Below the pieces are notes generated by a model. It was not told where the DNA came from, did not search any database, and saw nothing but the letters and a program-made list of their open reading frames with translations. A stretch of 64,000 nucleotides of DNA from the NCBI GenBank assembly GCA_033764435.1, contig JANRIX010000010.1, forward strand, positions 124,001 to 188,000, in the 5' to 3' direction. The DNA is from JAEUMY01 sp033764435. Its GTDB lineage: Bacteria; Pseudomonadota; Gammaproteobacteria; Burkholderiales; Usitatibacteraceae. Below, in pieces: positions 1 through 7,457 of this stretch. Made by a program: the position numbers and the translations under genes. Position 1 is the stretch's first letter; each line of letters starts with the position of its first letter.

Positions 1-246
1 TGCTACATCCAGGCCGCCGCCTCGACGGGCATGACCGGCAATCCGCCCAAATGGGTCGCCTGCGCCAAGGATTACAATTTCTGCAGATTCAACGGAACGC
101 GTTCGGTCAGCTACGGCGTTGGCAACAAATGGCTGTATCGTTTGGCAACCGACGGCATCAACTGCGTGCCGGAATCATTCGGGAGCGACCCGGCACCGGG
201 CGTACAGAAGACCTGCTACTACGACTCGGCCAACCTGCGGCGATAA
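1..246 (+). CDS. C-terminal end of a secreted Cys-rich module protein (partial)
   Basis: The frame is open from the first base and stops at 244-246, leaving the last 81 residues. They show the spaced pattern W-x2-CA...C-x-F-x-GTR-x-V-x-YG...C...FG.....G..K.C.Y, a small cysteine-containing module I associate with the C-termini of secreted bacterial enzymes and adhesins. The four or so regularly placed Cys suggest disulfides and therefore an extracytoplasmic location. The catalytic or main part lies outside the window, so no function can be given. The family likeness is from memory of the pattern and is tentative; the reading frame itself is well supported by the coding bias. Confidence 0.6.
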   Translation, partial: CYIQAAASTGMTGNPPKWVACAKDYNFCRFNGTRSVSYGVGNKWLYRLATDGINCVPESFGSDPAPGVQKTCYYDSANLRR

Positions 247-444
247 GCTCCCGCAGCACGCGTTGAGGCATCCAAGGTTCCCGCAGCCAGGATCGACCCG
301 CCCGGCTGCGGGACGTCTGCAAGCCGTTCACGCCGTATTTGAGCAATTCGCGCGGCCGAGCTGCCGTTCAGCGCAATCCACGCCAACCGGGCGATCCATC
401 CGGGCACAGTGCATTCCAGTTCAACCCGACCTGGAGTAATCGCC

Positions 445-894
445 ATGCACACCACCCCGTGTTTCCGCCTCCCCCGCCGTGTCGCCCTGCGTACGGCTGT
501 CTCGGCCCTGCTGATCATTGCCGGCCCTGCACTGGCAAACGAACTCACCATCGAAATTCAGGGCATCACCGAAGCCAAGGGCAGCGTCTATGTCGCCCTC
601 TACGACAAGGCCGATACCTGGATGAAGAAAGCGGTCAAGGCGCAGGGCACCGTCGCCACGACAGGCAAAACCGTGATCGTGTTCAAGGACCTGCCTGAAG
701 GTGAGTACGCCTTCAGCGCCTTCCATGACATCGATGGGGACAGGAAGATGGCGCGCAATGCGATGGGCATGCCCACCGAGCCGTGGGGATTCTCCAAGGA
801 TGCAATGGGCATGTTCGGCCCGCCCAGCTTTGACGAGGCCAAGGTGAAAGTGCCCGCTGGCGGCACCACCACCGTCATGACACTGAAGAGCTGA
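445..894 (+). CDS. DUF2141 family secreted protein
   Basis: A 149-residue protein with a signal peptide (Arg-rich start, hydrophobic stretch, cleavage near ALAN-E around residue 32). The body has the DUF2141 signature: YVALYD, then AFHDIDGDRKM, NAMGMPTEPWGFS and a beta-rich C-terminus. An ATG 36 bp upstream is in frame, but the one at 445 has a GGAG ribosome site about 8 bases before it and starts directly with the signal peptide. The gene ends 8 bases before the carotenoid oxygenase gene, so the two are probably co-transcribed. DUF2141 genes are often seen beside carotenoid genes; the molecular role is unknown. Confidence 0.85.
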   Translation: MHTTPCFRLPRRVALRTAVSALLIIAGPALANELTIEIQGITEAKGSVYVALYDKADTWMKKAVKAQGTVATTGKTVIVFKDLPEGEYAFSAFHDIDGDRKMARNAMGMPTEPWGFSKDAMGMFGPPSFDEAKVKVPAGGTTTVMTLKS

Positions 895-902
895 GGCGCG
901 CC

Positions 903-2441
903 ATGAATCGCCGCCAGTTTCTGCTCAATACAGGCGTCCTGACTGCCGGATTGACCGGTGCCGGCGTGCTGCCCGCCTGGGCGCGCGCCGAGGAGGATGC
1001 ATACTTTGCCGGCTTCCGCGCCGGCCTGAAGCAGCATCGCTGGCTGGCTGCCTTTGCCGGTGTGGCTGCCGATCTCGACGCCGGGCCGGTCGCCTTTGAC
1101 GGGAGATTGCCCAGAGACCTGCGCGGTGTCCTTCACCGCAACGGCCCCGCCCTCTTCGAGCGCGCCGGCCAGCGCTATCACCACTGGTTCGATGGCGACG
1201 GCATGGTGCAGGCCTATGCCTTCACCGACCGGGGGCTGACACACCGCGGTCGCTTCGTGCGCACGCGCAAGTTCAAGTCTGAGGAGGCGGCAGGCCGCTT
1301 CCTGCATCCCGGTTTTGGCACGACCGCCAAGGTCAAGGTGCCCATCACCGGGCCGGACGCGGTCAATCCGGCCAACACCAATGTGCTGGTGCATGCCGGC
1401 CGTCTGCTGGCGCTCTGCGAAGCGGGTTCCGCGCATGAAATGAATCTTGAGACCATGGCAACGGTCGGCACGGTCACCTGGCGCGACGACCTGAAGGGCA
1501 TGCCCTTTTCCGCCCACCCGAAGCTGGAGCCTGACGGCACGCTGTGGAACTTCGGCGCGTTCAACAATCACATCGCGCTCTACCAAATCGGTGCCGACGG
1601 CAAGCTGGACAAGGCGGAAGTGATCAAGGCGCCGGACGTGGCGATGTGCCATGACTTCGTGGTGTCGCAACGCCATCTCGTTTTCGTGCTGCCGCCGATG
1701 CGCATGAACATCGAGAAGCTGCGTGCCGGGAGCTCGTTTGTCGACGCGATCGACATCCTGAAGGACGCGCCGATGCGGGTGCTGACCGTCGAGAAGGGCG
1801 ACTTCTCGCGCAGGAAGATGTATGAGCTGCCGCCCGGATTCGTCTTCCACTTCGGCAATGCCTGGGAGGACAAGGACGGACTGATCCGCTTCGACTACGT
1901 GCGCTCCGACCCGGGCGCCGATGTGATGACCGCGACCATGCGCGCCCTGATGCGCGGGGACGTGGCCGGCATGGGCGATCCCGGCAACTCCTTGTCCACC
2001 CAGGTGGTCATCGACCCGGCACGCGGCACCATCCGCCAGGAGTCCTTCAAGGAGGATGTCGAATTCCCGCGCGTCGATCCGCGATTTGTAGCCCGGCGAA
2101 ACCGCCAGCTTTTCCACACAGCCGGCATCAGCAACGGCGGCAATGACAGCGACTCCAAGTTCGGCCTCAACGCGGTGTTGCGCTACGACCTCGACAGCGG
2201 CAAGAGCGATCGGTACGTCTTTCCCCGCGAATATTCGCTGGAGGAGCACATCCCCATCCCGCGCCCGGGCAGCACCCGGGAAGGCGATGGCTGGCTCGTC
2301 GGTTGCGCGTTCAATGCCCGTACCGGCAAAACGGAAGTCAACGTGTTCGACGCCCAGCGCCTGGCCGAGGGCCCGTTGGCGACCGCGAAGCTGCCCTACG
2401 CCATTCCGCTGGGATTTCACGGGCATTTCACTGCCGCGTGA
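903..2441 (+). CDS. carotenoid oxygenase (RPE65/CCD family), exported
   Basis: A 512-residue member of the retinal-pigment-epithelium/carotenoid-cleavage dioxygenase family: non-haem iron enzymes that split a carotenoid or stilbene-like double bond. Four iron-binding His can be proposed at 205 (SAHPKLEPDG), 250 (MCHDF), 316 (FHFGNAWED) and 506/508 (GFHGHF). RYHHWFDGDGMV at 91-102 is the usual N-terminal signature. The start NRRQFLLNTG plus a hydrophobic run and AWA-RA looks like a Tat signal, so the enzyme is probably exported folded with its metal. It follows the DUF2141 gene by 8 bases. Codons at 2227-2238 coincide with a copy of the dispersed palindrome (REYS). Confidence 0.9.
   Translation: MNRRQFLLNTGVLTAGLTGAGVLPAWARAEEDAYFAGFRAGLKQHRWLAAFAGVAADLDAGPVAFDGRLPRDLRGVLHRNGPALFERAGQRYHHWFDGDGMVQAYAFTDRGLTHRGRFVRTRKFKSEEAAGRFLHPGFGTTAKVKVPITGPDAVNPANTNVLVHAGRLLALCEAGSAHEMNLETMATVGTVTWRDDLKGMPFSAHPKLEPDGTLWNFGAFNNHIALYQIGADGKLDKAEVIKAPDVAMCHDFVVSQRHLVFVLPPMRMNIEKLRAGSSFVDAIDILKDAPMRVLTVEKGDFSRRKMYELPPGFVFHFGNAWEDKDGLIRFDYVRSDPGADVMTATMRALMRGDVAGMGDPGNSLSTQVVIDPARGTIRQESFKEDVEFPRVDPRFVARRNRQLFHTAGISNGGNDSDSKFGLNAVLRYDLDSGKSDRYVFPREYSLEEHIPIPRPGSTREGDGWLVGCAFNARTGKTEVNVFDAQRLAEGPLATAKLPYAIPLGFHGHFTAA
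2227..2238. repeat. GCGAATATTCGC palindrome, copy 1
   Basis: Exact copy inside the carotenoid oxygenase gene, read in the phase that gives REYS. Confidence 0.95.
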
Positions 2442-2590
2442 CGGCCAGGGTCGGCCGGGCGCGTCGCCATTCGCGCCCGCCTACCCCCGTTCACGCCGAA
2501 AATGGCCGGGCTGGTCGCACGATGGCCTCGCGCGTCCCCGAATTTTTTGATACTGCAGGCGTTGTCTGACCCCACCCAAGGAGACCTGCC

Positions 2591-2881
2591 ATGAACCCGC
2601 TGAAACCCCTCAAAGTTTTCACCGATGCCATCACCTTCCCGTTCACTGCCCTGTTCGTGATTGGCCTGACCGGCTTCATCAACTGGATGACGTCCCCCGG
2701 TCACTGGTGGTTCCAGTGGGTCGCCTTCGGCATGGTCATCGCGCTCATCAGCATCTGGGCGCGGGCACTGAAGGCACTGGCGCTCACGCTGGGTGTGGCC
2801 GGCGTCGCCGGTCTGGCCTGGTATGCGTGGAAAAAGTGGCAGGCCCGTGACGCCGGGAGCAAGCGCTCCGCCGGCGTCTGA
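2591..2881 (+). CDS. small two-helix membrane protein
   Basis: A 96-residue protein with a clear ribosome site (AAGGAGA, 8 bases before the ATG). Hydrophobic segments lie at about 15-32 and 42-80, the latter perhaps two helices, followed by a basic tail (WKKWQARD...). It sits 42 bases upstream of the LytS-type kinase gene on the same strand, so it may belong to that signalling operon. I see no motif that fixes a function. It could be a small partner of the sensor or simply an envelope protein. Confidence 0.7.
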   Translation: MNPLKPLKVFTDAITFPFTALFVIGLTGFINWMTSPGHWWFQWVAFGMVIALISIWARALKALALTLGVAGVAGLAWYAWKKWQARDAGSKRSAGV

Positions 2882-2923
2882 CACCCCGGTCCATGCGATT
2901 TACACTGAGCGTCCCGCGAAGAA

Positions 2924-4087
2924 ATGAGTGCCTGCGCCACCATGCCAGTCCTGCCCAGTGATGACCTGACGGCCGCGCGCCGAGTCCCCTTCCACCCGCT
3001 GGAAATCATTCCGTTCTTCCGGCGCTGGAAGCACTCGCACGTGCGCGACCTGCTCTACACCTTCATCTGGAACGCAATCATCGCCGTAGGGTTCACGTTG
3101 GTTGCCATCGGGGCGACCGGACGATTCAGCTGGCGACTGGTCATGCTGCACCAGATCTTTTCGCAGTGCATCGGCTTCACCATCCACGCGATCTATTTCG
3201 TTGGCGGCCTGACCATCGAAAACTGGGTGAACCGGCAGAGCAAGATCGTCATCGTGACCTACTACTCCGTCTGCGCATCCCTGGGTGTGTTCATCGGCTG
3301 GATCATCGGGAGCTTCCTGCTCAACTTTGACATCCCGAACATTCTGGACAAACCAGGCTGGCTCGCGGGCATCGCCTTCAACAGCGTCGTCATCTCCTTC
3401 ATCATCCTCGTGATCTACACCAGCCGCGAGAGGAAGATGCTGGCCGAAATGGCGCAGGAACGCGAACGCGCACGCTTCGCCGAGGTCGAGCGCAGTGCCA
3501 CGCTGGCAAACCTGCGCATGCTGCAGGCGCAGATCGAGCCGCACTTCCTGTTCAACACCCTGGCCAACGTCACCAGCCTCATCCACCCGGCGCCGGACAA
3601 AGCCAAGCACATGCTGGAGAGCTTCATCACCTACCTGCGTGGCTCGCTGGCTGCCTCGCGTGAGGAAACGACCACGCTTGAGCGCGAGTTCCGGCTCATG
3701 CGGGACTTCCTCGACATCCTCAAGATCCGCATGGGCGAACGGCTCAAGGTCGAGATCGATTTGCCGGATGACCTCGCTGCAGCCGCAGTGCCGCCCATGC
3801 TCATCCAGCCGTTGGTGGAGAACGCGATCAAGCACGGACTTGAGCCCAAGGTGGAAGGCGGCGTGCTGAGGCTTCAGGCTGCACGTGACGGCGCGAATAT
3901 TCGCATCCACGTTATCGACTCTGGTCAGGGCTTCAGCGGAGCCACTTCTAGTGGCGTCGGATTGCGCAATGTGCGTGAACGCATCAAGGCGCTCTTCGGT
4001 GACGCGGGCAGGCTATCCATCGAAGAGAACACGGGCGGCGGTACGCGCGTCGTGATCACGCTACCCGCATCGGGGGCTGCAGCATGA
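2924..4087 (+). CDS. LytS/YehU-type sensor histidine kinase
   Basis: A 387-residue membrane kinase. Hydrophobic helices near 43-65, 72-95, 108-133 and 147-166 form the sensor. A short coiled coil leads to the His_kinase motif LQAQIEPHFLFNTLANV, with phospho-acceptor His207. The ATPase part has the N-box PPMLIQPLVENAIKHG (Asn300) and GVGLRNVRERI. This is the LytS/AlgZ/YehU architecture that phosphorylates LytTR regulators. Its TGA overlaps an ATG (ATGA at 4084-4087), the usual translational coupling to the regulator, although that ATG now opens a 47-codon ORF and the full regulator starts at 4231. A palindrome copy at 3893 encodes ANIR in the ATPase domain. Confidence 0.93.
   Translation: MSACATMPVLPSDDLTAARRVPFHPLEIIPFFRRWKHSHVRDLLYTFIWNAIIAVGFTLVAIGATGRFSWRLVMLHQIFSQCIGFTIHAIYFVGGLTIENWVNRQSKIVIVTYYSVCASLGVFIGWIIGSFLLNFDIPNILDKPGWLAGIAFNSVVISFIILVIYTSRERKMLAEMAQERERARFAEVERSATLANLRMLQAQIEPHFLFNTLANVTSLIHPAPDKAKHMLESFITYLRGSLAASREETTTLEREFRLMRDFLDILKIRMGERLKVEIDLPDDLAAAAVPPMLIQPLVENAIKHGLEPKVEGGVLRLQAARDGANIRIHVIDSGQGFSGATSSGVGLRNVRERIKALFGDAGRLSIEENTGGGTRVVITLPASGAAA
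3893..3904. repeat. GCGAATATTCGC palindrome, copy 2
   Basis: Exact copy in the kinase gene, ANIR phase. Confidence 0.95.
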
Positions 4088-4227
4088 AAGCCACAGCGAT
4101 CATTGCCGATGATACGGCTGCAGGGGTTTCGTCGTTCGTGCCTGCGCACGAAGGGCGCCTGCAGACGCCCAAGCCGCATGCCCGCGGCGCGGGAGCCTAC
4201 GCCAATTCTGCAACGCATCGAAAGTAA
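4084..4227 (+). CDS. 47-codon leader ORF repeating the first ten codons of the regulator
   Basis: ATG 4084 overlaps the kinase stop. Codons 1-10 read MKATAIIADD, identical in protein to the start of the regulator at 4231, but differing at three bases, all synonymous (AAA/AAG, GCC/GCT, GCG/GCA). The remaining 37 codons are unrelated to a receiver domain and stop at 4225-4227, three bases before the true regulator ATG. The insert holds two hairpins: TTCGTGC/GCACGAA (4135-4152) and GGGCG/CGCCC (4153-4170). It could be a broken former start, an inserted structured repeat, or a translated leader that couples the kinase and regulator genes. Expression is not shown. Confidence 0.4.
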   Translation: MKATAIIADDTAAGVSSFVPAHEGRLQTPKPHARGAGAYANSATHRK

Positions 4228-4230
4228 ACA

Positions 4231-4989
4231 ATGAAGGCTACAGCAATCATTGCCGATGATGAAATTCATCTCGCCGAGTACCTCAACGACCGCCTGACCC
4301 AACTCTGGCCGGAGCTGGACATTGTCGGCATCGCAAAGAACGGTCCGGAGGCGCTGAAGTTGATCGACGATGAATCACCCGGAGTGGCCTTCCTCGATAT
4401 CCGCATGCCAGGCCTCACCGGGCTGGAAGTCGCGAAGCGCATCGACCAGCGCACTCACGTCGTCTTCGTCACCGCCTATGACCAGTACGCTGTCGATGCC
4501 TTCGACAACGAAGCCGCCGACTATTTGCTGAAGCCGGTCGCGGATGAACGGCTGGTGAAGACCATCGAGAAACTGAAGAAGCGCCTGGCCGGCGGCGAGT
4601 CGCCCGCAGCCGTGGGAGAACTGCTGACACGCCTTGCCGGCGCCATGCCGAAGACCGCGCAACCCTGGCTGCGCTGGATTCGCGCATCCGTGGGTGAAGT
4701 CGTGCGCCAGATTCCGGTGGAGGAGGTGCTGTTCTTCCAGGCCCAGGACAAGTACGTCGTGGTCATGACCCTGGAAGGGGAGTCACTCATCCGTACCGGC
4801 ATCTCGGAGCTCGCCGCGCAGCTGAATCCGGACGAGTTCTGGCAAATTCACCGCTCGACCATCGTGAACGTCAACGCCATCAGCGCCACGCGCAAGGACT
4901 TCAATGGCCACACGGTGGTGAAGCTGAAGCAGCACAAGCAGGAGCTGCCGGTAAGCCGCGCTTATGCCCACCTCTTCAAGCAAATGTAA
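4231..4989 (+). CDS. LytTR-family response regulator
   Basis: A 252-residue regulator with a receiver domain (ADD at 8-10, phospho-acceptor Asp56 in FLDIRMPG, T in FVTAYD, K in LLKPV) and a C-terminal LytTR DNA-binding domain from about 150 (VEEVLFFQAQDKYVVV, FWQIHRSTIVNVNAI, LPVSRAYAHLFKQM). It is the partner of the kinase just upstream. AlgR/LytR-type regulators usually control envelope, exopolysaccharide or peptide-transport genes; the target is unknown. The start at 4231 has no strong ribosome site and lies 3 bases after the stop of the leader ORF, which suggests re-initiation. The first 30 bases are duplicated at 4084-4113. Confidence 0.93.
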   Translation: MKATAIIADDEIHLAEYLNDRLTQLWPELDIVGIAKNGPEALKLIDDESPGVAFLDIRMPGLTGLEVAKRIDQRTHVVFVTAYDQYAVDAFDNEAADYLLKPVADERLVKTIEKLKKRLAGGESPAAVGELLTRLAGAMPKTAQPWLRWIRASVGEVVRQIPVEEVLFFQAQDKYVVVMTLEGESLIRTGISELAAQLNPDEFWQIHRSTIVNVNAISATRKDFNGHTVVKLKQHKQELPVSRAYAHLFKQM

Positions 4990-5001
4990 TCCCGAGGCAG
5001 T

Positions 5002-5013
5002 GCGAATATTCGC
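5002..5013. repeat. GCGAATATTCGC palindrome, copy 3
   Basis: Exact copy, with outer T/A making a 14 bp palindrome. It sits between the regulator stop and the next ATG, 12 bases before the start codon at 5026. Confidence 0.95.
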
Positions 5014-5025
5014 AGCGGAACTCAA

Positions 5026-5571
5026 ATGCAAATCACACACAAGTTGCTGCTCGCGCTTTGCCTGTCCCAGCCCCTGATGGCCATTGCCCAGTTGCCCGAC
5101 TTCAAGCGCGACGAGCAGCTCGCTGAAATGAAGAAGCTCGCCTGGATGGTCGGCGAATGGCGCGGCACCGGCAGCATGCAGATGGGGCCTGGCCCTGCCA
5201 TGACCTCGCAGGTGCATGAGCGCATCGAATCCAAGCTGGATGGACTCGCCATCCACGTCGAAGGCATCGGCATGGCCAAGGACGCTGCCGGCAAGGAAAC
5301 CAAGGTGCACCATGCGCTGGCCACCATCAGCTGGTCGCCGGAATGCAAGTGCTATCGCTTCCCGGCGCACACCATGCATGGCAGCCATGTGAATGCGGAG
5401 ATGCGCATTGTCGACAACACGGTGGTGTGGGGCTTCAAAACCGGGCCGATGGAAATCCGCTACACCATCCGCCAGACCGACAAGGGACAGTGGAACGAAG
5501 TCGGCGACCGCAGCATGGACGGCAAATCCTGGCAGCGCTTCTTCGAGATGAATCTCGACCGGGTGAAGTGA
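5026..5571 (+). CDS. secreted DUF1579-like beta-barrel protein
   Basis: A 181-residue protein with an N-terminal signal peptide (cleavage near AIA-Q, about residue 22). The motif LAWMVGEWRGTG followed by a beta-rich body ending in RFFEMNLDRV resembles the DUF1579/nitrobindin-like lipocalin fold, which binds small ligands in other proteins. No catalytic residues stand out. It starts 36 bases after the LytTR regulator gene and could be read from the same transcript. The family assignment rests on the WMVGEW pattern and overall shape, so it is moderate. Confidence 0.65.
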   Translation: MQITHKLLLALCLSQPLMAIAQLPDFKRDEQLAEMKKLAWMVGEWRGTGSMQMGPGPAMTSQVHERIESKLDGLAIHVEGIGMAKDAAGKETKVHHALATISWSPECKCYRFPAHTMHGSHVNAEMRIVDNTVVWGFKTGPMEIRYTIRQTDKGQWNEVGDRSMDGKSWQRFFEMNLDRVK

Positions 5572-5610
5572 TTCGTTGATGCGGCGCATGGTAATGGCGC
5601 GCAGGTATTG

Positions 5611-5731
5611 GCAGGCTGTTGAAAAACGTAGCGAGCGGGTCGAGTTTCGCTCGAGAAGCGCACCTGTGCTTCTGCACAGCGAGCATCGCAGAGCGAAAAT
5701 CGGGCCGCGCAGTAGTTTCTCAACAGCCTGC
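5611..5731. mobile_element. 121 bp MITE-like element with 17 bp terminal inverted repeats
   Basis: Left end GCAGGCTGTTGAAAAAC (5611-5627) and right end GTTTCTCAACAGCCTGC (5715-5731) match as an inverted repeat with one mismatch. The interior carries GC-rich short repeats (GAGCGAAA/TTTCGCTC) and no gene. I see no clear target duplication. Elements with this CAGGCTGTTGA end are known as non-autonomous insertion remnants in proteobacteria; that link is from memory. The right end abuts TAGAAT (5732-5737), a possible -10 box for thiS. Confidence 0.65.
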
Positions 5732-5746
5732 TAGAATTTTCGCATC

Positions 5747-5950
5747 ATGATCGCTATCACCGTCAACGGCGAAAGCCGCCAGTATCCCGCCGCTCCCACT
5801 ATTGCCCAGCTGGTCGAGTCGCTTGACCTCGTAGGTAAACGCATCGCCATTGAACGCAACGGCGAAATCGTGCCGCGCAGCCGCTATCCGGAGGTCACCG
5901 TCAGCGACGGCGATGCGCTGGAAGTCGTCGTCGCGGTCGGTGGAGGCTAG
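5747..5950 (+). CDS. thiS: sulfur carrier protein ThiS
   Basis: A 67-residue ubiquitin-fold protein ending in Gly-Gly-Gly. ThiS is adenylated and thiocarboxylated on its C-terminal Gly and donates sulfur for the thiazole ring of thiamine. The pattern MIAITVNGE...IAQLVESLDL...IAIERNGEIVPRSRY...GDALEVVVAVGGG is typical. Two bases separate it from thiG, so they are co-transcribed. The start lies 15 bases after the inverted-repeat element, which therefore separates thiSG from whatever promoter they originally had. Confidence 0.95.
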   Translation: MIAITVNGESRQYPAAPTIAQLVESLDLVGKRIAIERNGEIVPRSRYPEVTVSDGDALEVVVAVGGG

Positions 5951-5952
5951 CC

Positions 5953-6747
5953 ATGGCGGACACGCTCACCATCGCCGGCAAGACCTACAACTCGCGCCTC
6001 CTGGTCGGCACAGGCAAGTACAAGGATTTCGCGGAGACGCGTGCTGCCATCGACGCATCGGGTGCCGAGATCATCACCGTCGCCATCCGCCGCACCAACA
6101 TCGGCCAGAACAAGGGCGAGCCCAGCCTGCTGGAAGTGTTGCCACCATCGAGATTCACCATCCTGCCCAACACCGCCGGCTGCTACACCGCCGACGATGC
6201 CGTGCGCACACTGCGCCTTGCGCGCGAACTGCTGGATGGTCATGCGCTGGTGAAACTGGAAGTGCTGGGTGACGCCGACTCGCTCTATCCCAACATGGCC
6301 GAGACACTGGTCGCCGCCAAGACGCTGGTGGCGGAGGGCTTTCAGGTCATGGTGTATTGCAGCGATGACCCCATCGCCGCCAAGGCGCTGGAAGACATCG
6401 GCTGTGTCGCCGTCATGCCGCTGGCGTCGCTCATCGGCTCAGGCATGGGCATCCTGAATCCCTGGAACCTGCAGATCATCCTCGACCGCCTCAAGGTGCC
6501 GGTGCTGGTCGATGCGGGTATCGGCACAGCGTCAGACGCCGCCATTGCGATGGAGCTGGGTTGTGACGGCGTGCTCATGAACACCGCCATCGCCAAGGCG
6601 CGCGATCCGGTGATGATGGCGGGTGCGATGAAGAAGGCGGTGGAAGCGGGACGCGAAGCCTTCCTCGCCGGCCGCATGGCGAAGAAGATCTATCAGGCGC
6701 AGGCGTCGTCGCCCAGCGAAGGCATCATCGCGTCGCGCAAGAGTTGA
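5953..6747 (+). CDS. thiG: thiazole synthase ThiG
   Basis: A 264-residue TIM-barrel enzyme that joins deoxyxylulose 5-phosphate, dehydroglycine or glycine imine, and ThiS-bound sulfur into the thiazole phosphate of thiamine. The Schiff-base Lys is in HALVKLEVLGD (about residue 100). Other family motifs are RRTNIGQNKGE, LPNTAGCYTADDAV, DIGCVAVMPLASLIGSGMG and VDAGIGTASDAAIAMELG. Length is normal for the family. In many betaproteobacteria thiG lies next to trmB; here an outer-membrane gene and rlmI lie between. Confidence 0.97.
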   Translation: MADTLTIAGKTYNSRLLVGTGKYKDFAETRAAIDASGAEIITVAIRRTNIGQNKGEPSLLEVLPPSRFTILPNTAGCYTADDAVRTLRLARELLDGHALVKLEVLGDADSLYPNMAETLVAAKTLVAEGFQVMVYCSDDPIAAKALEDIGCVAVMPLASLIGSGMGILNPWNLQIILDRLKVPVLVDAGIGTASDAAIAMELGCDGVLMNTAIAKARDPVMMAGAMKKAVEAGREAFLAGRMAKKIYQAQASSPSEGIIASRKS

Positions 6748-6760
6748 AGCGCGGTCGGCG

Positions 6761-7333
6761 TCAGAACCGCCAGAACACGTCAAACCGCACCGCGTCGCCA
6801 TCGGTGTCCGCAACAGCGCGATCCGAACCCAGATTGCGATAGCGCTCGACTTCCGCGCGGAAGCCCAGGCTGCGCGAGAACTGATACTGCAGCCCCAGCC
6901 CCAGCTTGGCCTGATTGATGCTGCCGTTCTGGATGAGTTGGGCCGGATCGCTTTCCAGCGAAAGTCGACGCAAGCCTGCCCGTGCCATCACGGCGAAAGC
7001 TGACGACACCTGCAGCGTGCCGGTCGCATCGAGTCCGGAGCTGCTGGCGCCGGCCTGCAGGCGGACGGGCAGCGTCGCCACGTCGCCCTTGCTGTACTGC
7101 GCCTGCAGCCCCCAGTTGCGGCTGGCCTGCCAGCCGACGCTGAAGCGGCCGACCGCATGAGGCGCAAGATCGGGGGTCAACACCCGCTCATGGAAACTTG
7201 CGGATACGGTGACGGGGTAGAGCAGGTGGGCATGCGGCGCCATGCTGAGCACGCCACGGAAATCGCTGTTTGCCAACGCGGGCTGGGTGAGTACCGCAAG
7301 AGCCAGGCCGAAAAGCAGTGTTGTCTTGTTCAT
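6761..7333 (-). CDS. outer-membrane beta-barrel protein
   Basis: A 190-residue protein with a signal peptide (LFGLALAVLTQPALA). Alternating short hydrophobic/polar strands and a C-terminal FDVFWRF, ending in Phe, are typical of 8-strand barrels that use the Bam machinery. It resembles the OmpA-like/OmpW-like beta-barrel group without its periplasmic domain. The gene stops 13 bases after thiG on the opposite strand, so the two are convergent. No ligand is suggested by the sequence. Confidence 0.8.
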   Translation of the reverse strand: MNKTTLLFGLALAVLTQPALANSDFRGVLSMAPHAHLLYPVTVSASFHERVLTPDLAPHAVGRFSVGWQASRNWGLQAQYSKGDVATLPVRLQAGASSSGLDATGTLQVSSAFAVMARAGLRRLSLESDPAQLIQNGSINQAKLGLGLQYQFSRSLGFRAEVERYRNLGSDRAVADTDGDAVRFDVFWRF

Positions 7334-7457
7334 CTTCTCCTCCCGAGGACGAAGATCAGACGCGTGCGCGATGGAATGGTTTCCGCCTTTGAACTACCTG
7401 AGGGCTACTTTAGGAGCCTGCCGGGCTGCCGTCAATGGATGCCGCTGCAAAGGGGCA

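Noticed and set aside
600..2426. A 608-codon open frame on the minus strand
   Set aside because: It lies antisense to the DUF2141 and carotenoid oxygenase genes, whose motifs are unmistakable; long antisense frames are expected in GC-rich DNA.
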